From: Chromobotia macracanthus
Taxonomy: Eukaryota > Chordata > Actinopteri > Cypriniformes > Botiidae
Length of the DNA: 64,000 bases
Direction of reading: 5' to 3'
NCBI GenBank assembly: GCA_036877525.1
Contig: JAZGTH010000002.1
Coordinates: 6,122,501-6,186,500 of the forward strand
Part shown: in pieces, positions 39,481 to 50,778 of the stretch
Layout: each line of letters begins with the position of its first letter
Numbering within the stretch: the stretch's first letter is position 1
The notes under the pieces: model-generated
What the model was told of the DNA's origin: nothing
Databases searched by the model: none
What the model saw: only the letters and a program-made list of their open reading frames with translations
Translations under genes and position numbers: made by a program

Positions 39481-40386
39481 AACACTGCCCTGGTCTCTCT
39501 CCCTCTAATGCACACACATACCATACACAAAAGCACGCACAAGTGCAGAGCCAGTGCAGCTAAGGGCAACGGGGACAGTCGTGCATTGCTTCACTTTGAC
39601 ACCTCTGGCATGTAAATACGCATGTATCATATATAATGCTGTGCACTGCATTTTTACAAAGATCTTCCTGGTAAGCATCACCCATCCACCTCGGAGGAGC
39701 TAGAGGGGCCGTGATCGGGGCAGACAAGGTCAAACGAGGTGTTTTTATACTCGCACGATTGTCTATTGTTAACGGTTTCTATTTCTTACACACAAGCTCA
39801 TTTCTTTCTGTTTTTTAACAGCTGCGGTGCATTGTATGCTCTTTCAACATCTGTGATTTGACTATGAAAGATGGATTTTAAATGAGGATCTCTTGTTGTA
39901 AGGATCCCTGTGATCTCTCTGTCTTCCTTCTGTGTCTTTCCACCCATGAGTGAGCTTGACCAATCGTTTATCTCCCACTGTGCAGTGGCAGGACCATTCC
40001 CAACAGCCCTGCCCAATCAGAGATCAGGGATGGAAGAGCAGCAGGGTATTAAGGAGGATTATTTGTACAGTTCAGGGTTTCCCCCCAACTTGGCAATGAA
40101 ATGATAGGACAAGGGTGCCCTCTGTGTCCCTTTTTAGTACTGCTGCACAAAACGCTCCAAAAAGGCTGGTAGCAAGATGCCAAAAGACGCACAAAAACAA
40201 GCTGTGTTTCTTGAAGAAACGCCGTCTAGTTTATAAAAAGAATTGTTGGATTAAGATCACAGGAAGAAAAAACTGGAAAACTATGTTCCAAAGCCTAACA
40301 AGACATCAAAAAGTCTGATTCGTTTGGATACTCGGTACATTGCTGCCTTGGCAACTGTAGCAATTATCCTATGAGCCATCTCTCCA
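39481..40386. other. Non-coding stretch beside CpG cluster
   Basis: Moderate complexity, with a possible plus-strand donor 'cctg|gtaagc' at about 39669 and several short random frames. No gene recognised. Confidence 0.4.
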
Positions 40387-40389
40387 CCC

Positions 40390-40432
<43 letters not shown>
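40387..40432. repeat. (CT)n microsatellite
   Basis: A CT run of about 45 bases with one CC interruption. Confidence 0.95.
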
Positions 40433-40434
<2 letters not shown>

Positions 40435-40645
40435 TTTTATCTGTCCCAAAAGGGCCCTCTGTTGCCTCATGGGAAAGCTAGCATTACATAACCACAACTT
40501 AAATGTGTCAACATTTTAACAGCATATAAACCTTCACTGATACCTCTTTCTAAAAGGCAGATCTACTATATAGAGTAGCCTGAAGGCCAACATATGACCA
40601 GTACTATACACTGCAATTTGAAATGTCTTTGATTACCCCCATGTG

Positions 40646-40800
40646 TTCCTGTAGTTCAGCTGGTAGAGCCTTGTGTCTGCAGTGCAAAAGGTTTTGGGTT
40701 TGACTCTCAGAGAACACATAGTGATCAAGCATATAGCTTAAATTCACTGTAAGTCACTCTGGAAAAAAGCAGCTGCCAAATGCATAAATGTAAATGTATT
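40646..40800 (+). repeat. tRNA-derived SINE, full structure
   Basis: Head 'gttcctgtagttcagctggt', B-box-like 'gggtttgactctcagagaac', body 'attcactgtaagtcactctg' and tail 'gccaaatgcataaatgtaaa'. It is the most complete copy of this family in the window. Confidence 0.8.
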
Positions 40801-40809
40801 TCCAAAACC

Positions 40810-41203
40810 GTAGGATTTTCTTTCTTCTGTGAAACACAAAAGGAGAATTTTGAATTGTAGCCCTGTACAGCTTTTATCACAACAATAAATGAGGACTGAG
40901 GATTTCAAGCTTCAAACAGGACGCAAAAAACACCATTAATATTTTATTAAAGTACTCAGTACAACTCTTGCTCTATATTTCACATCTTCTAATCGCTTTG
41001 TGAGGGTCCAAAAGTTTTATAACTCTCAGATGATGGTTTTACATTGCCTTTGCATCCATAATTCATTGTAAGTGCAGTATGATTTCTCAAAATGTGTCCT
41101 TTTTGTGTTCCATGTAAGAGAGAAAGTCCGTAGGGTGTTGAAACAACAGGAGGGTGAGTAAATGATGACAGAGTTTTCATTTTTAGGTGAACTATCCCTT
41201 TAA
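40810..41203 (+). repeat. Cypriniform interspersed repeat, long copy
   Basis: Starts 'ttttctttcttctgtgaaac' and ends with 'gggtgagtaaatgatgacag' and 'gtgaactatccctttaa', one of the most recognisable repeats of carp-group genomes. Diverged fragments lie at 27260-27443, 56120-56231 and 58110-58302. This is the main sequence clue to the organism group. Confidence 0.8.
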
Positions 41204-41591
41204 CATTGGTAAAACACTCTAGACAAGGAGATATTATTTGCTCCTGAGTTTAAGTGGATCATTTTCATCCACTTCAGGTTCTAAAGCAGAAAATGCGTCT
41301 GTTCACAAGCACTGCAAGTTATAGTGATCAAGAGACTGAAGCAGAGGCATACTGAGTGAGGAGTGTCTGCTCTTCCACAGAGGTTTCAATCACAATTCAT
41401 TACAATTGCTGTGTTAGTACAAAGATGAAGTTTGTGATTGGTCAGATGGTGACCAACATCAGATGGTGACTTTGTTTGAGAAACTGCAGGAGGAGGAGGG
41501 GAATCGGGTGGAGGTAAAGCAGAGTAAAACTGGACCCCACTGTAGGCGTACTATGTGATGTTTAACTCTTTTGAGTAACTAGGAGACTCAC

Positions 41592-41720
41592 CGTATTCTT
41601 GGTCCTAGATGGAGTAGTTCTGTTAGAGATGACTGACAGCTGCTTTTGGACCCACTGTAACTCCATTTGAGACTGTTCAGGAACCTCCACCCCACACTGA
41701 CTATTAACCCCTATCATCTC
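41592..41720 (-). CDS. rimbp2: Candidate 43-codon exon, possibly rimbp2
   Basis: A 129-bp open segment, phase 0 at both ends. The acceptor is very good (minus strand 'ggctctctgtcctgtag') and the donor is 'ACG|gtgagt', a near-consensus pair. The peptide begins 'EMIGVNSQCGVEVPEQ', passes through 'MELQWVQKQLSVISNR' and ends 'TTPSRTKNT'. It is polar and helix-prone, fitting the N-terminal region of a coiled-coil scaffold protein. I cannot match it to a specific family from memory; the link to rimbp2 rests on strand, phase and synteny with piwil1 and stx2. An upstream first exon was not found between here and 44.8 kb. Confidence 0.5.
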
Positions 41721-43925
41721 CTACAGGACAGAGAGCCACACATTACATGCACATGCAAACTCACACAAAACCATGTGCAAGCATACATATACCAGACATA
41801 CTTTACATATAGTCCCCACTAGAGATATGACATCACGTACATAGCTGATATAGTCTAACACACACACAAGCATGCATTTCAATTTGTACCATGTTTGTCC
41901 AAGGACAAACTATTCCTATAAGCATGTCTAACAAGTGCAAAGGCATGAAATAGAAAAACAACTCTATTATTTATTATTCCTCATAAATCCAATAAATCCC
42001 AATGTATAGCGATCTTATATAGTGCTTCAATTATCACTGGTGATACACAAAATACATCTACCAAAATTGTGGGCACACATCATCATCATACTGTAAATGT
42101 CACCATTAAACACTTTAAACAAGTTCAGAGCCACCCAAACAATCTAAATCATTTACATCCTAATCCACACATCTGTGAAGCAGAAACAGTACCTACCATG
42201 ACCCATAATCTGCGAATAATCATTGGCAGCCCTGCAGTCTGTAAACCCCAGCAGATCGTTCCATGTCCAGCATGGAGCTTTATCCAAAATGCACTAGTCA
42301 TACTCTGCTGGGGCTGATGATGATGTCACAGATCTAGCATGTCACAGGCCGCGTGGGATTATTAATATCTCTACTTCACTAGAGTTACATAACAACAAAT
42401 GCTGGATTATATTGCTACTGTACAGAAAATGGCCATGTTTGTAGGAGCCAGATTTAAGGTAAAAAGGAGACAACCCTTAAATAATTTCAAATCAGCTTAA
42501 GTAAAGGATGATAGAGGAAGATAACCACATGTCTTAACTGCAATAGGGCAAGGGCCACAGTCACTCAACAGCAGCCCACTAGAAACTGAGGACACAGCCT
42601 AAGGCAACTACTGTTAAACAATCCATTTTCTCCTAATGAACAGAACCCCTGTTGAACTCCACAAAACAATTACACTATGAATCCTTCAATCAGCCAGTTT
42701 CTTACAGCAAATACATTTCAAAAGCTCCACTATATGCCATTATTTTAAAGCACCTTGTTGACCTTTGCTGTGTTTACCTTAGATGGAAAATAACAGGTTG
42801 AACCAGTAGCTTCCATGATTTTGTTCATGGCAACAGCAGATTTACCAGCATTTCCAAATAACTCTTGAGAATGATTTTAATCCAAGTCCATTACATTCAA
42901 TAAACAATATTTAAGGTCACCCCCAACCAGTTTTAAAATAGAAAAAACTTCAGCGTTTCATTTAAGACAAAGTAATTTGCAGCCCTGGTTCTGGTGACAC
43001 ACCACTCTGCACATTCATCTCCACTATTTAAGATGCCAGATTCATATCATCAGCTCATTAGGAAAGAGCTTCATGAGCTAAAACAAGTGTATCAAACAAT
43101 ATGTGCAATGCTGTGGGTCCCCAAGACCAGGACTGAAAACCATTGATTTAAGATTCCATGAAAAATCTAGAACTCAAATCTTCTAGAAGACCAAAGAACT
43201 AGTTCTAGATATCGTTAATATTTATCATCTTATCAACTTCTGCAAAATGAGAGAAATGAAAACAATTATTCATACCTGTGCATACATTCACTGTTTCCTC
43301 GATGACTGACCCTGTAGTTTCCAGTACTCCAATTCTCAGCCAACCAAAGATACACACACACCCACACAGATTGACAGTGATGAACTCTGACTGTTTCATC
43401 TCTGTCTCAAACACTGGCTCTCCTTCAGCTTAATTTCTTTATTCACTCACCCCAAGCACGTCAGGTGAGATTTTAAGGTATTTTTCACTGTCTCCTCTCT
43501 CTGTGTGTGTGTGTGAATGCTCATTTACTGTCTCTGAGGCAGGAACATTTCAGTTACATAATGTCTGTGACTCTGCCTACTCAAGGCCCAATAGCACAGA
43601 TAGGATGCCCTGGATTTGTCATGGACACTATACGAGTGTATAGTGTATGTATAATGAAAGTATATCATACACATTTTCACAGCTCCTATGTCTTGAGTAT
43701 ATTCTCAAGGGAATCAAAAAGTGTGCCCCCGCTTCAGATGTGGCACATGGTGTTGTCATCAGTATAGGGGCAGGTTCTCAGACTGCTCAAAATCTTCTCA
43801 AAACCCAGGAAATAGGTCATTCTTTGGACATAACATTTTTAATATTTCTCATATCCCAGAAATATTAAACCAGAAACACTTAGACATCCTAAATATTATA
43901 TTTAAAAATATAAGCCCACTGCAGA

Positions 43926-44133
43926 TACACTGGCCTTAAAATGTATCTGGACACATACTTAAATGTTGAATGTTGTAAAATGTCGAAGCAAGAGCAAATC
44001 ATTTTATTTTTAAAAGTTTTGCCTGAAGTGTACTTGTGCTGTAAATAAACACCTCCGTTTCATTTTCTTACATTATGCCCAGACATTTACATGTTTTAAG
44101 TGGCTGAAGTACCCACCTCTTGGGGCCACTGTA
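43926..44133. mobile_element. MITE with 'tacagtggccc'-type ends
   Basis: The left end is 'tacactggccttaaaatgta'. The right end, in reverse complement, is 'tacagtggccccaagaggtg'. The ends are similar over about 12 bp, flank TA, and enclose about 180 bp without a frame. This is consistent with a Tc1/mariner-type miniature element. Confidence 0.5.
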
Positions 44134-44210
44134 TATTTGAGTAAATAATTCAATTAATATATCAATGACTAAATGACAGAGTATAACAGTTTTCAACAGT
44201 AAGCAACTCA

Positions 44211-44216
44211 TTTATT
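44211..44216 (-). terminator. stx2: Possible stx2 distal poly(A) signal
   Basis: AATAAA on the minus strand, about 600 bp beyond the exon 10b stop. It is one of several AT-rich possibilities. Confidence 0.25.
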
Positions 44217-44809
44217 TTACAATACACCATGTGAATATTTAACTATATTTCCATGGTTACATTCCTGTCAGAAACAGTCATATGTAAGGAACAAAATTCA
44301 GTGATTAAACATGTTTTGTAACATTATTCATAGATCTGACATCATACTGTGTGGATCCATCAAAACCAAGCCAGTGTGTGTTTAACTCACAAGTACAAAC
44401 ATTATACCTCTTCCTCATTAAAATCATCTTAATTGCACTTTGTTGTACTTTAACTCCACATTCTTCAGTCAGACCTCCCAAGACACAAATTGTACCTGAA
44501 GTAACATACTGTATTACCAATCATTCCTGAATTGTGCAGAAGTTGAATACCAGCATTAAATAAATAAAAGCAGGAAAATAATTACCACTGGTTGTTGTAA
44601 TAATATGGCAAAGATTTAGGTCACAAATGAAGATCCTGGACCAGGAATCAATGACAGCATTTATACAATTTAGCAGGTACAAAAATAAAATATATATTCA
44701 AGACAGCTTTTGAGGTTTTTGTATTCAACAATACAAACAAGTCAAAAATGTCCAAAAGGCACAGACGTGTTAAAGGGAAAACACTCCACCACTGGTTTGC
44801 TAAAGGTAA

Positions 44810-44890
44810 CTAATCACCGTAAACTCCAACGAAGATAATGACAAGAAGTATTATGCACACGGCTCCACAAATGGCAACAGTGACCATTTT
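44810..44890 (-). CDS. stx2: stx2 alternative last exon 10b
   Basis: An acceptor 'gtctgttatag' is followed by 26 codons and TAG. The sequence is a single hydrophobic helix 'KMVTVAICGAVCIILLVIIF' ending 'VGVYGD', with almost nothing after the membrane. It joins in phase 0 after exon 9, as exon 10a does. It corresponds to the shorter, more hydrophobic alternative tail known for mammalian STX2. Predicted product: 290 residues. Confidence 0.8.
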   Translation of the reverse strand, partial: KMVTVAICGAVCIILLVIIFVGVYGD

Positions 44891-47800
44891 CTATAACAGA
44901 CAGATAAACAAAAAAGAATGACTAAATTATATACCTTTCCAAATTAACACTGTCTGTGTAAACATAAGCATGCACAGCACCTTCTGGTTATTTGTTAGAA
45001 GCAAAAAAACTGGCAGAGGTAGGAGAATGTTAAAAAGCATTTAGTAAAATTAAATGAATCCATTTATTCTTTGTCATAGCACAAAAAGTTTTTAAAGGGT
45101 AAAGACGAATTAAACTGTTAGTGACTGGGCATAGGGTGTTACCTTGGAAACCATGGTTAGGCAGGATTGGCTGCAGCAGAGCTGGAGGAGGCGGAGTTAG
45201 CAGCGGTTTTAGAAGACAAGCCCACAGATAAGCCAACAATGAGTGCTATCACAAGAAGCACGACCAGAACAATTACAGCAAGAATTATGTATTTCTGTAC
45301 AAGACAAGACAAGAGAAACCATTAATTATTGCATATACACATTCTAAAACATATAGCACATATTATAACAAACCTTCATATGACCTTCGTAAACCTTCTA
45401 AAGCACTACAGCTAATACACACAGCTAATACCACAGAGATGGTATTTTTCATCTTTAAAGATGACTCCCACATCCCTTATAACAAGACAGGTTTTGTATT
45501 ACCCTGCGGGCTCGTGTCTGGTACCTCACAGCTTTCTTGGTCTCTTCTTTAGCCTGGTCAACATATTCTACTGCATTGTTTACATTCTTTTCAATGTTGT
45601 CAATCATCTCACCCTGTATAACATAAATAAGCAAATGAATAAATACAGAATTAATTCATAAGTTAATAGATGACAGTAAAGACTGTCAAACAGTAAACAA
45701 TGTTTGAAGATTGCACGCTGCACCTGGGTCTCCACAAGCATGGCCATGTCCATGAACATGTCATGTAGCTCTTTAATGCTGGACTCCAGGTGTAAGATGT
45801 CTTTATGTCTAGACTCAATCTCATTGAGGGCCTGGCGAGTGATCTGGGAGTCAGAGATGATCTGAAAACAGAGAAGGTCTTTAAATACACATATTGTCCT
45901 TGCTTTATCTTCTCGACTTGGAGGAGCTTGGAGCACATCTGATTCCTTTTGTGCTCCACAGAAGGAAGGAAGTCATACTGGTTTGTAACAATATGAATAA
46001 ATGAATCAGTTATGGGTGACTAGTCCTTTACACAGACCATTAAGAAGAATGCAGAAAACATCCACCAGAGGGTGCTAAATCTGCCTGACAAGGTAGAAGT
46101 ACAAAGAGAGAAGCCAAGAGAAATTGGTTCTGAATGAGTGACGTATACAAGTTATATTAAAAATATTCTTAAATTGGCTGTTCTTAAATATTTTTAAGAA
46201 CAGCCAACACACTCCCTTATTCAAGCTATGCTTGGAATGTAAAATTTGTAGAGGGAAACTCACGTCAGAGGTGAAAATAGATGCATTTCCAGTCTCCAAC
46301 ATTTCTTCCAATTGCTCATTAGTTGTAATTCTTCCAGCTACAAGATTTAAAAAGTTTAAGAGATTAGAAAAATCCAAATGTAATGCATTTTCGATTTACT
46401 GGTAATTACTGGCTTCTAGGTAACTGCCAATTGTTATTGGGGGCCATTACTCATAGTTAATGGATTACTGTGTAAATTTGTCACAGGTAAACATGACAGC
46501 AGTTGCTAACAGACTAGTATATTTGTATAATTGTTTGGCTTTGTGTCATGGATCTGTGTGTACAGTGTGCTTGTAAATCTAGTGTGTGTGAGTGTGGTCA
46601 TTCTAAGTATACCTTGGGGACCATATTGAGTCAGCTGGAAAAAGGGTGATAACAATACAGTGGCAGAAACCATCAATGTAAAGGTCACTGGAAAAACACA
46701 CACACATATATACTATGGCCCCCTAACAATGGCCAGTGAACACAAACATACTTAACAAAAGACAAAAATAGCTTTATTGCTAATTTTACCCTTCTTGTAA
46801 AAACTCTATAACCAAGAAAACATCTTTCAACATGTCAAAAGGTAAAATATACGCAGTAAGGACAAAGCATAATACTGCATACTTCCTTTCCGTCAACCAG
46901 AGTTTAGCTTTTGAGCATCTCAATGCTCAGGGTACTTTAAATCATGTATAATATATAAACATATTTCTTTACTACATAACATACATATAACCTGCAAAAA
47001 CATATTTTAGAGGAATTTAGTTCATGCTGATGTAACTGGTGAAAATTGATGAAAGTTGATGTAACTGTGTCTTTGTCAATGCAAAGAGTCACATGACTGA
47101 TGACTCACTATCTGGGTCACATGACTTTCTGCTCCTCCCTGTCCCACTGTCCAAAGTTACAGTGGGATCCTAGGAGCCCTGTTGCCTAGGTAGCGCTTGC
47201 CTTGTATTGTCTCCGGTGACAACCTGCTTCATCTCATGTGTCGTAAAGCAAAGAAAGTACCTCATTAGTCTGCTCCCACTGGGACTAATTCACCAATGTT
47301 CACACTCCAGAGACAACACCTCTGCTCAGAATACTTCACTACACAGCTGACCATATATAAAACTTAAATTTTGTTTTCAGCAATGCCCAGTTAGCATTAA
47401 CCACTAAGGCCCAGGAGTGTGGTAACCACTCTCTGTAAAACACAACAAAGACACAATATTTGCTCCACCTATTTTTCAAAACTGTGTATTCTTCTTGTAT
47501 AAAAGTATTTAATAATAAGATAAACTATTTCCATTAAAAATCTATATTTAACAGAGCTTGACACATGCAACTGTAATGTCTACCACACTTTGGAATTCTC
47601 TATGCCTGAAAATGAGTGCAAAATTTGTCTGGGGTTTTTAAAAATAGGACAGAGAAAAAAAATATATATATATATTTTTGATTAATGCATAACAGGAATA
47701 TTATTTTATAACTTCCAATTAGAATTTTACATTAAATACATTTTATTCCTGACAGCTAGTTTTATTACCATATATAATTCAAAAACTAGGTGATTTTTTT

Positions 47801-50778
47801 TGTATTCAGTAATAAAACAGTATTAGCACTTTATATGTGATATCAAAGACAGTGGGTTCATATAATTTTTAATATAGTTTAATTGTAATACTCTTTCTGA
47901 TAGAGACAGACAATCAGTTGAGATTGTTTTTCCTACATGTTTGTATATATATGTGTGTGTGTATATATGACTCACTGATCTCCAGCTGTCTCTGAATCCT
48001 GCTTTTACTTTTCTCTCTGAAGGCCACTTGGATTTCATTGTATTGCGTCATCACGTCCACAAATTTACGAGACAAGTTAGTGTACTGAAAGACAGGTAGA
48101 GAGAGATCAGTTCATTTGGAATGAAAACAACTATACCAGATGGTAGCAGAAAACGTGAGAGATTCCGCACCTGAGTTTTTTGAATGCGTACATCTACTGA
48201 GGCATGACTCATCTGCTCCTCTGGAGGAAGACTCTGTTGGATGGCTAAAGACACGAGACATATAAATTATAGAGAACCCTATAATTTCTGTGGCCTGCAC
48301 CAAAATATCACAAAATAAAACCATTTTCCTTCATTGCCATCATGTATCAAAGAGCCCAGGCTTTCTAAAAAAAATTGTTAATTTTCTCTGTACCAGAAAA
48401 TTCTAAACTTCTACCACCACTCTTTGTCATTTTAACCCATATAAGCAGAATATTCTGCTCACATTTGAGGCTGTTCCTGACGGAATTGGCATTCTTCTTG
48501 ATTTCCACTGTGAGCTGTTCCAACTCTTCCTTCGTTCCTGCAAATAAAGTCATAAGCTATGGAATAAGCACAGGTAACCAGATATTATCACAAAATAAAG
48601 TGATAGGGTGATCAGGATCCCACTGTGAAGAAGAGGCTGACTGTACTGTACATTATCCTACTTATTATGAGGCTACTTGCCAAATAAATAAATAAACATG
48701 AAGTACTGATTTGACCTAGCTATAGAAAACCGGTTGCCATGAACAATGGTCAAAAAGTTTACAGCAGGTTATAGGTTTCCAACGCAGTCATTATAAAAAA
48801 ATAACTGACCACAGAATTACCCAGCCATATAATATTATTGGACAAGTGGTTTAAAATACTGCATTTTTTATTTATCAGGTAGAACACTGTGTAAGCAGCG
48901 CATAGGTTGTGGGTTCGATTCCTAGGGAACACGTAAATAATAAATTGTTTATGCGTAAATGTAATGAATTTAACACAGGCCATTGTTGCCATTTTGACCA
49001 TTTCTGCCCATAAAAGGCAATAAAATAATAAATGTATTTAAGTTAATACAGAAACAATATTCTGCTTCCAAACTTAATAAATAATAATAATTACTTCTCT
49101 ATAGAAATACCACATGTGCAAAATACCCACACACCCTCCCAGATGTGAGGAATGTGAGGCTAAGATAAAGACATGTCCTATCCATGCCCTGCTGCTAACA
49201 CTTAAAGCGAACCCAACACACACACACACACACTTAGAACTACTTCAAGAATGTGATGGGGAAAACCACAATTCTTCACATGCCCAAACTTGACTTCTTA
49301 TGAGGTCTCTTTTTCTAGCTTTGAGAGGAAAACAGACCACTGGGCATGATCATTTTGTAATGTTCCATATTATACATTACTGGCGTTGCCATGGTCACAA
49401 ACGCAAATAAAATTGTTATTTTATGGGGGGACTATATAAGAATGTGTACATAAGCAGGGGTTTCCTATACAGCTTCCTGGTTGTTGTAGGCATATAATTG
49501 TTTAGAGTAATGCAGTAGAGTAACAGAACAGAGGAAGCCTGTGGTCTTGTGCTTTTAAAACACAGCGTGAAGCAGGACAAAGAGAGTTATATAACATTTT
49601 TGTTTGTGACAGAACAGTAATATTTGTTTATTGTGTAGACATGAATGAAAAGTTTATGCATATTCAGGTAATTTTGAATATACCACGCAACAGCAGAGTA
49701 ATCCACTGTCACTCATTAGGTAAAAAAAAAAAAAAAATGTATAAATAGTTTATAAAATGTACTTTCACGGAAACTAATCAATGCTTGTTAGAATCCAGTG
49801 TCTAAAGCCTTACAATTAAATAAACTCAGAAAACAAAACTGAACAAAAATCTCTTTGGTACTTGATGTCATTAAGTAATTTACAGGACTTGTCACCACTA
49901 GCTTGCAAAAACAAGCAAAATTAACATTAACAGTAACTTACTGTTGTCAGGGTTGGGGGCAGAAAGGATCAAACTATGTTTCTTCTTCACTTCATTGACC
50001 AGAGAGGAGATCTTTTCAATGACTCTTCTGACCTCCTCCACCTGCAACAGAGCAGGGCACAATTCAAAGACACCTGCTTCACTCTATTGGACTTCTAGAT
50101 ATGGAATCATTCTTTGATTTTAAATGGCACACAGGGCATTGAGTCTTTCATAAAGATGAATGACTACCTTTCTGAAAAACTCCTGCATGAAGCCATCTCT
50201 CTCCATGGACACAGTGACAAGCCCATCATCACTGACACTTTGTCTGCCCTAAAAGAAAGCGAGAAGATAAAGATGACTCAAGCATGACAAAGGACCATAA
50301 AATTAAAGAAAGCAGAATTTTGAGGAAATTTATTGCCAAATGCGAATGTGTTGATCATTTCTGTACGTGGTGTAATTTGTGAAGTATTAAGGGATCGTTC
50401 CGGTCCTTGATTATGATTGGTTGAGCAGCCATTGTCAATTACTCTAAACATACACCTGTGACCTCATTACATCAGTATTAATGCGACATTGTGTCGGTGT
50501 GTTGCTGATTCTGAAGAACTACATCGCTTGGTGGAAGAATATATATTTAAATTGATTATATTACATTTTTGTTAATGTGCGTTTATTTTATAAAACCTTA
50601 TCAGGCATATGGAATAACCATTCTAACGCAATAAGCCCCTTGGAGCCGTGGTTTACAGCGAATATTTTTGCTTTAATGCCTGTATAACGTGACAATACAA
50701 AATTTTCAAGTAGTCTTTTATTTAAAAGGAAATCATTGTGCAACTTACCGCATTCAAATCAGCTAGTCGGTCCCTCAT
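44810..50778 (-). CDS. stx2: Syntaxin-2 (target-membrane SNARE), two predicted C-termini
   Basis: Plasma-membrane Qa-SNARE for exocytosis. Coding exons: 50749-50778, 50168-50248, 49942-50041, 48463-48537, 48171-48244, 47976-48084, 46264-46337, 45724-45861, 45503-45613, then either 45157-45294 (exon 10a) or 44810-44890 (exon 10b). All junctions are GT/AG and phases agree, giving 309 or 290 residues; human STX2 is about 288. It starts 'MRDRLADLNA', as STX2 does. The Habc region spans about 30-150 and the SNARE motif about 190-253. Exon 8 holds 'IISDSQITRQALNEIESRHK', which favours STX2 over STX1 or STX3; exon 4 ('TKEELEQLTVEIKK') is slightly STX3-like. Q227, at the end of exon 8, is the zero-layer glutamine. 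The basic stretch 'RYQTRARR' precedes the membrane helix. Linkage to piwil1 supports STX2. Fish may have a and b copies; which one this is cannot be told. Confidence 0.9.
45063..45068 (-). terminator. stx2: Likely poly(A) signal for exon 10a
   Basis: AATAAA on the minus strand about 90 bp beyond the exon 10a stop. This would let 10a act as a true alternative terminal exon instead of being spliced onward. Confidence 0.4.
45157..45294 (-). CDS. stx2: stx2 alternative last exon 10a
   Basis: An acceptor 'gtcttgtacag' is followed by 45 codons and TAA. The membrane helix is 'KYIILAVIVLVVLLVIALIV', followed by 'GLSVGL' as in the canonical mammalian STX2/STX3 tail. An extra Ser/Ala-rich tail, 'SSKTAANSASSSSAAANPA', then follows and would face the lumen or cell exterior. 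The tail is longer than the few residues typical of syntaxins. Predicted product: 309 residues. Confidence 0.8.
   Translation of the reverse strand, partial: KYIILAVIVLVVLLVIALIVGLSVGLSSKTAANSASSSSAAANPA
46062..46076 (+). promoter_or_regulatory. CTCF-like site in stx2 intron 7
   Basis: 'CCACCAGAGGGTGCT' matches the CTCF core except for T in the usual GGC. It is weaker than the site at 59726. Confidence 0.35.
46174..46207. repeat. 15-bp perfect inverted repeat with 4-base loop
   Basis: The arms 'ttggctgttcttaaa' and 'tttaagaacagccaa' are separated by 'tatt'. It lies in stx2 intron 7, about 60 bp before exon 7 on the plus strand. No poly-T or RNA-family evidence. Confidence 0.85.
47181..47194. 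promoter_or_regulatory. RFX X-box-like motif in stx2 intron 6
   Basis: 'GTTGCCTAGGTAGC' is an imperfect palindrome close to the RFX consensus. It lies in a short block (about 47080-47300) of higher complexity than the rest of the intron. Confidence 0.3.
48862..48965 (+). repeat. tRNA-derived SINE fragment in stx2 intron 3
   Basis: Contains 'ggtagaacactgtgtaagca', B-box 'gggttcgattcctaggg' and 'aacac', then a short tail 'atgcgtaaatgtaatg'. Same general family as 40646-40800. Confidence 0.65.

Larger units (their letters stand above)
1..41720 (-). other. rimbp2: Putative rimbp2 gene body (partial, mostly intron)
   Basis: Three small open exon-like segments with good splice signals lie on the minus strand at 41592-41720, 27076-27222 and 5377-5460. 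All are multiples of three and phase 0 at both ends, so they could be spliced together in frame. The last encodes a Lys/Glu/Arg-rich coiled coil that resembles the N-terminal coil of RIM-binding proteins. In human, RIMBP2 lies between PIWIL1 and STX2, both of which are found here. RIM-BPs link RIM and voltage-gated calcium channels at active zones through SH3 and FN3 domains; none of those domains is in this window, so the 3' part of the gene would lie left of position 1. The gene assignment is inference, and further small exons may have been missed in the very long introns. Confidence 0.45.
41721..44809. other. Intergenic or intronic stretch
   Basis: Lies between the 41.6-kb candidate exon and the 3' end of stx2. 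It holds a MITE at 43926-44133 and a short GT run near 43505. A weak exon-like segment on the minus strand lies near 43277-43312 ('aactacag|GGTCAGTC' to 'CACAG|gtatga'), too short to call. A possible 5' exon of the left-hand gene may be here unseen. Confidence 0.4.

Noticed and set aside
39126..39615. Overlapping plus- and minus-strand frames of 87-116 codons in the CpG cluster
   Set aside because: Long frames arise easily in GC-rich DNA. No known protein features, and only the short ATG-to-donor segment is kept as a possibility.
40646..40720. Possible tRNA gene
   Set aside because: A-box and B-box likeness comes from a tRNA-derived SINE with the family's 3' body and tail; no proper cloverleaf.
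43277..43312. 36-bp exon-like segment on the minus strand
   Set aside because: Too short, and the frame that stays open has no supporting neighbour; chance splice-like signals are common.
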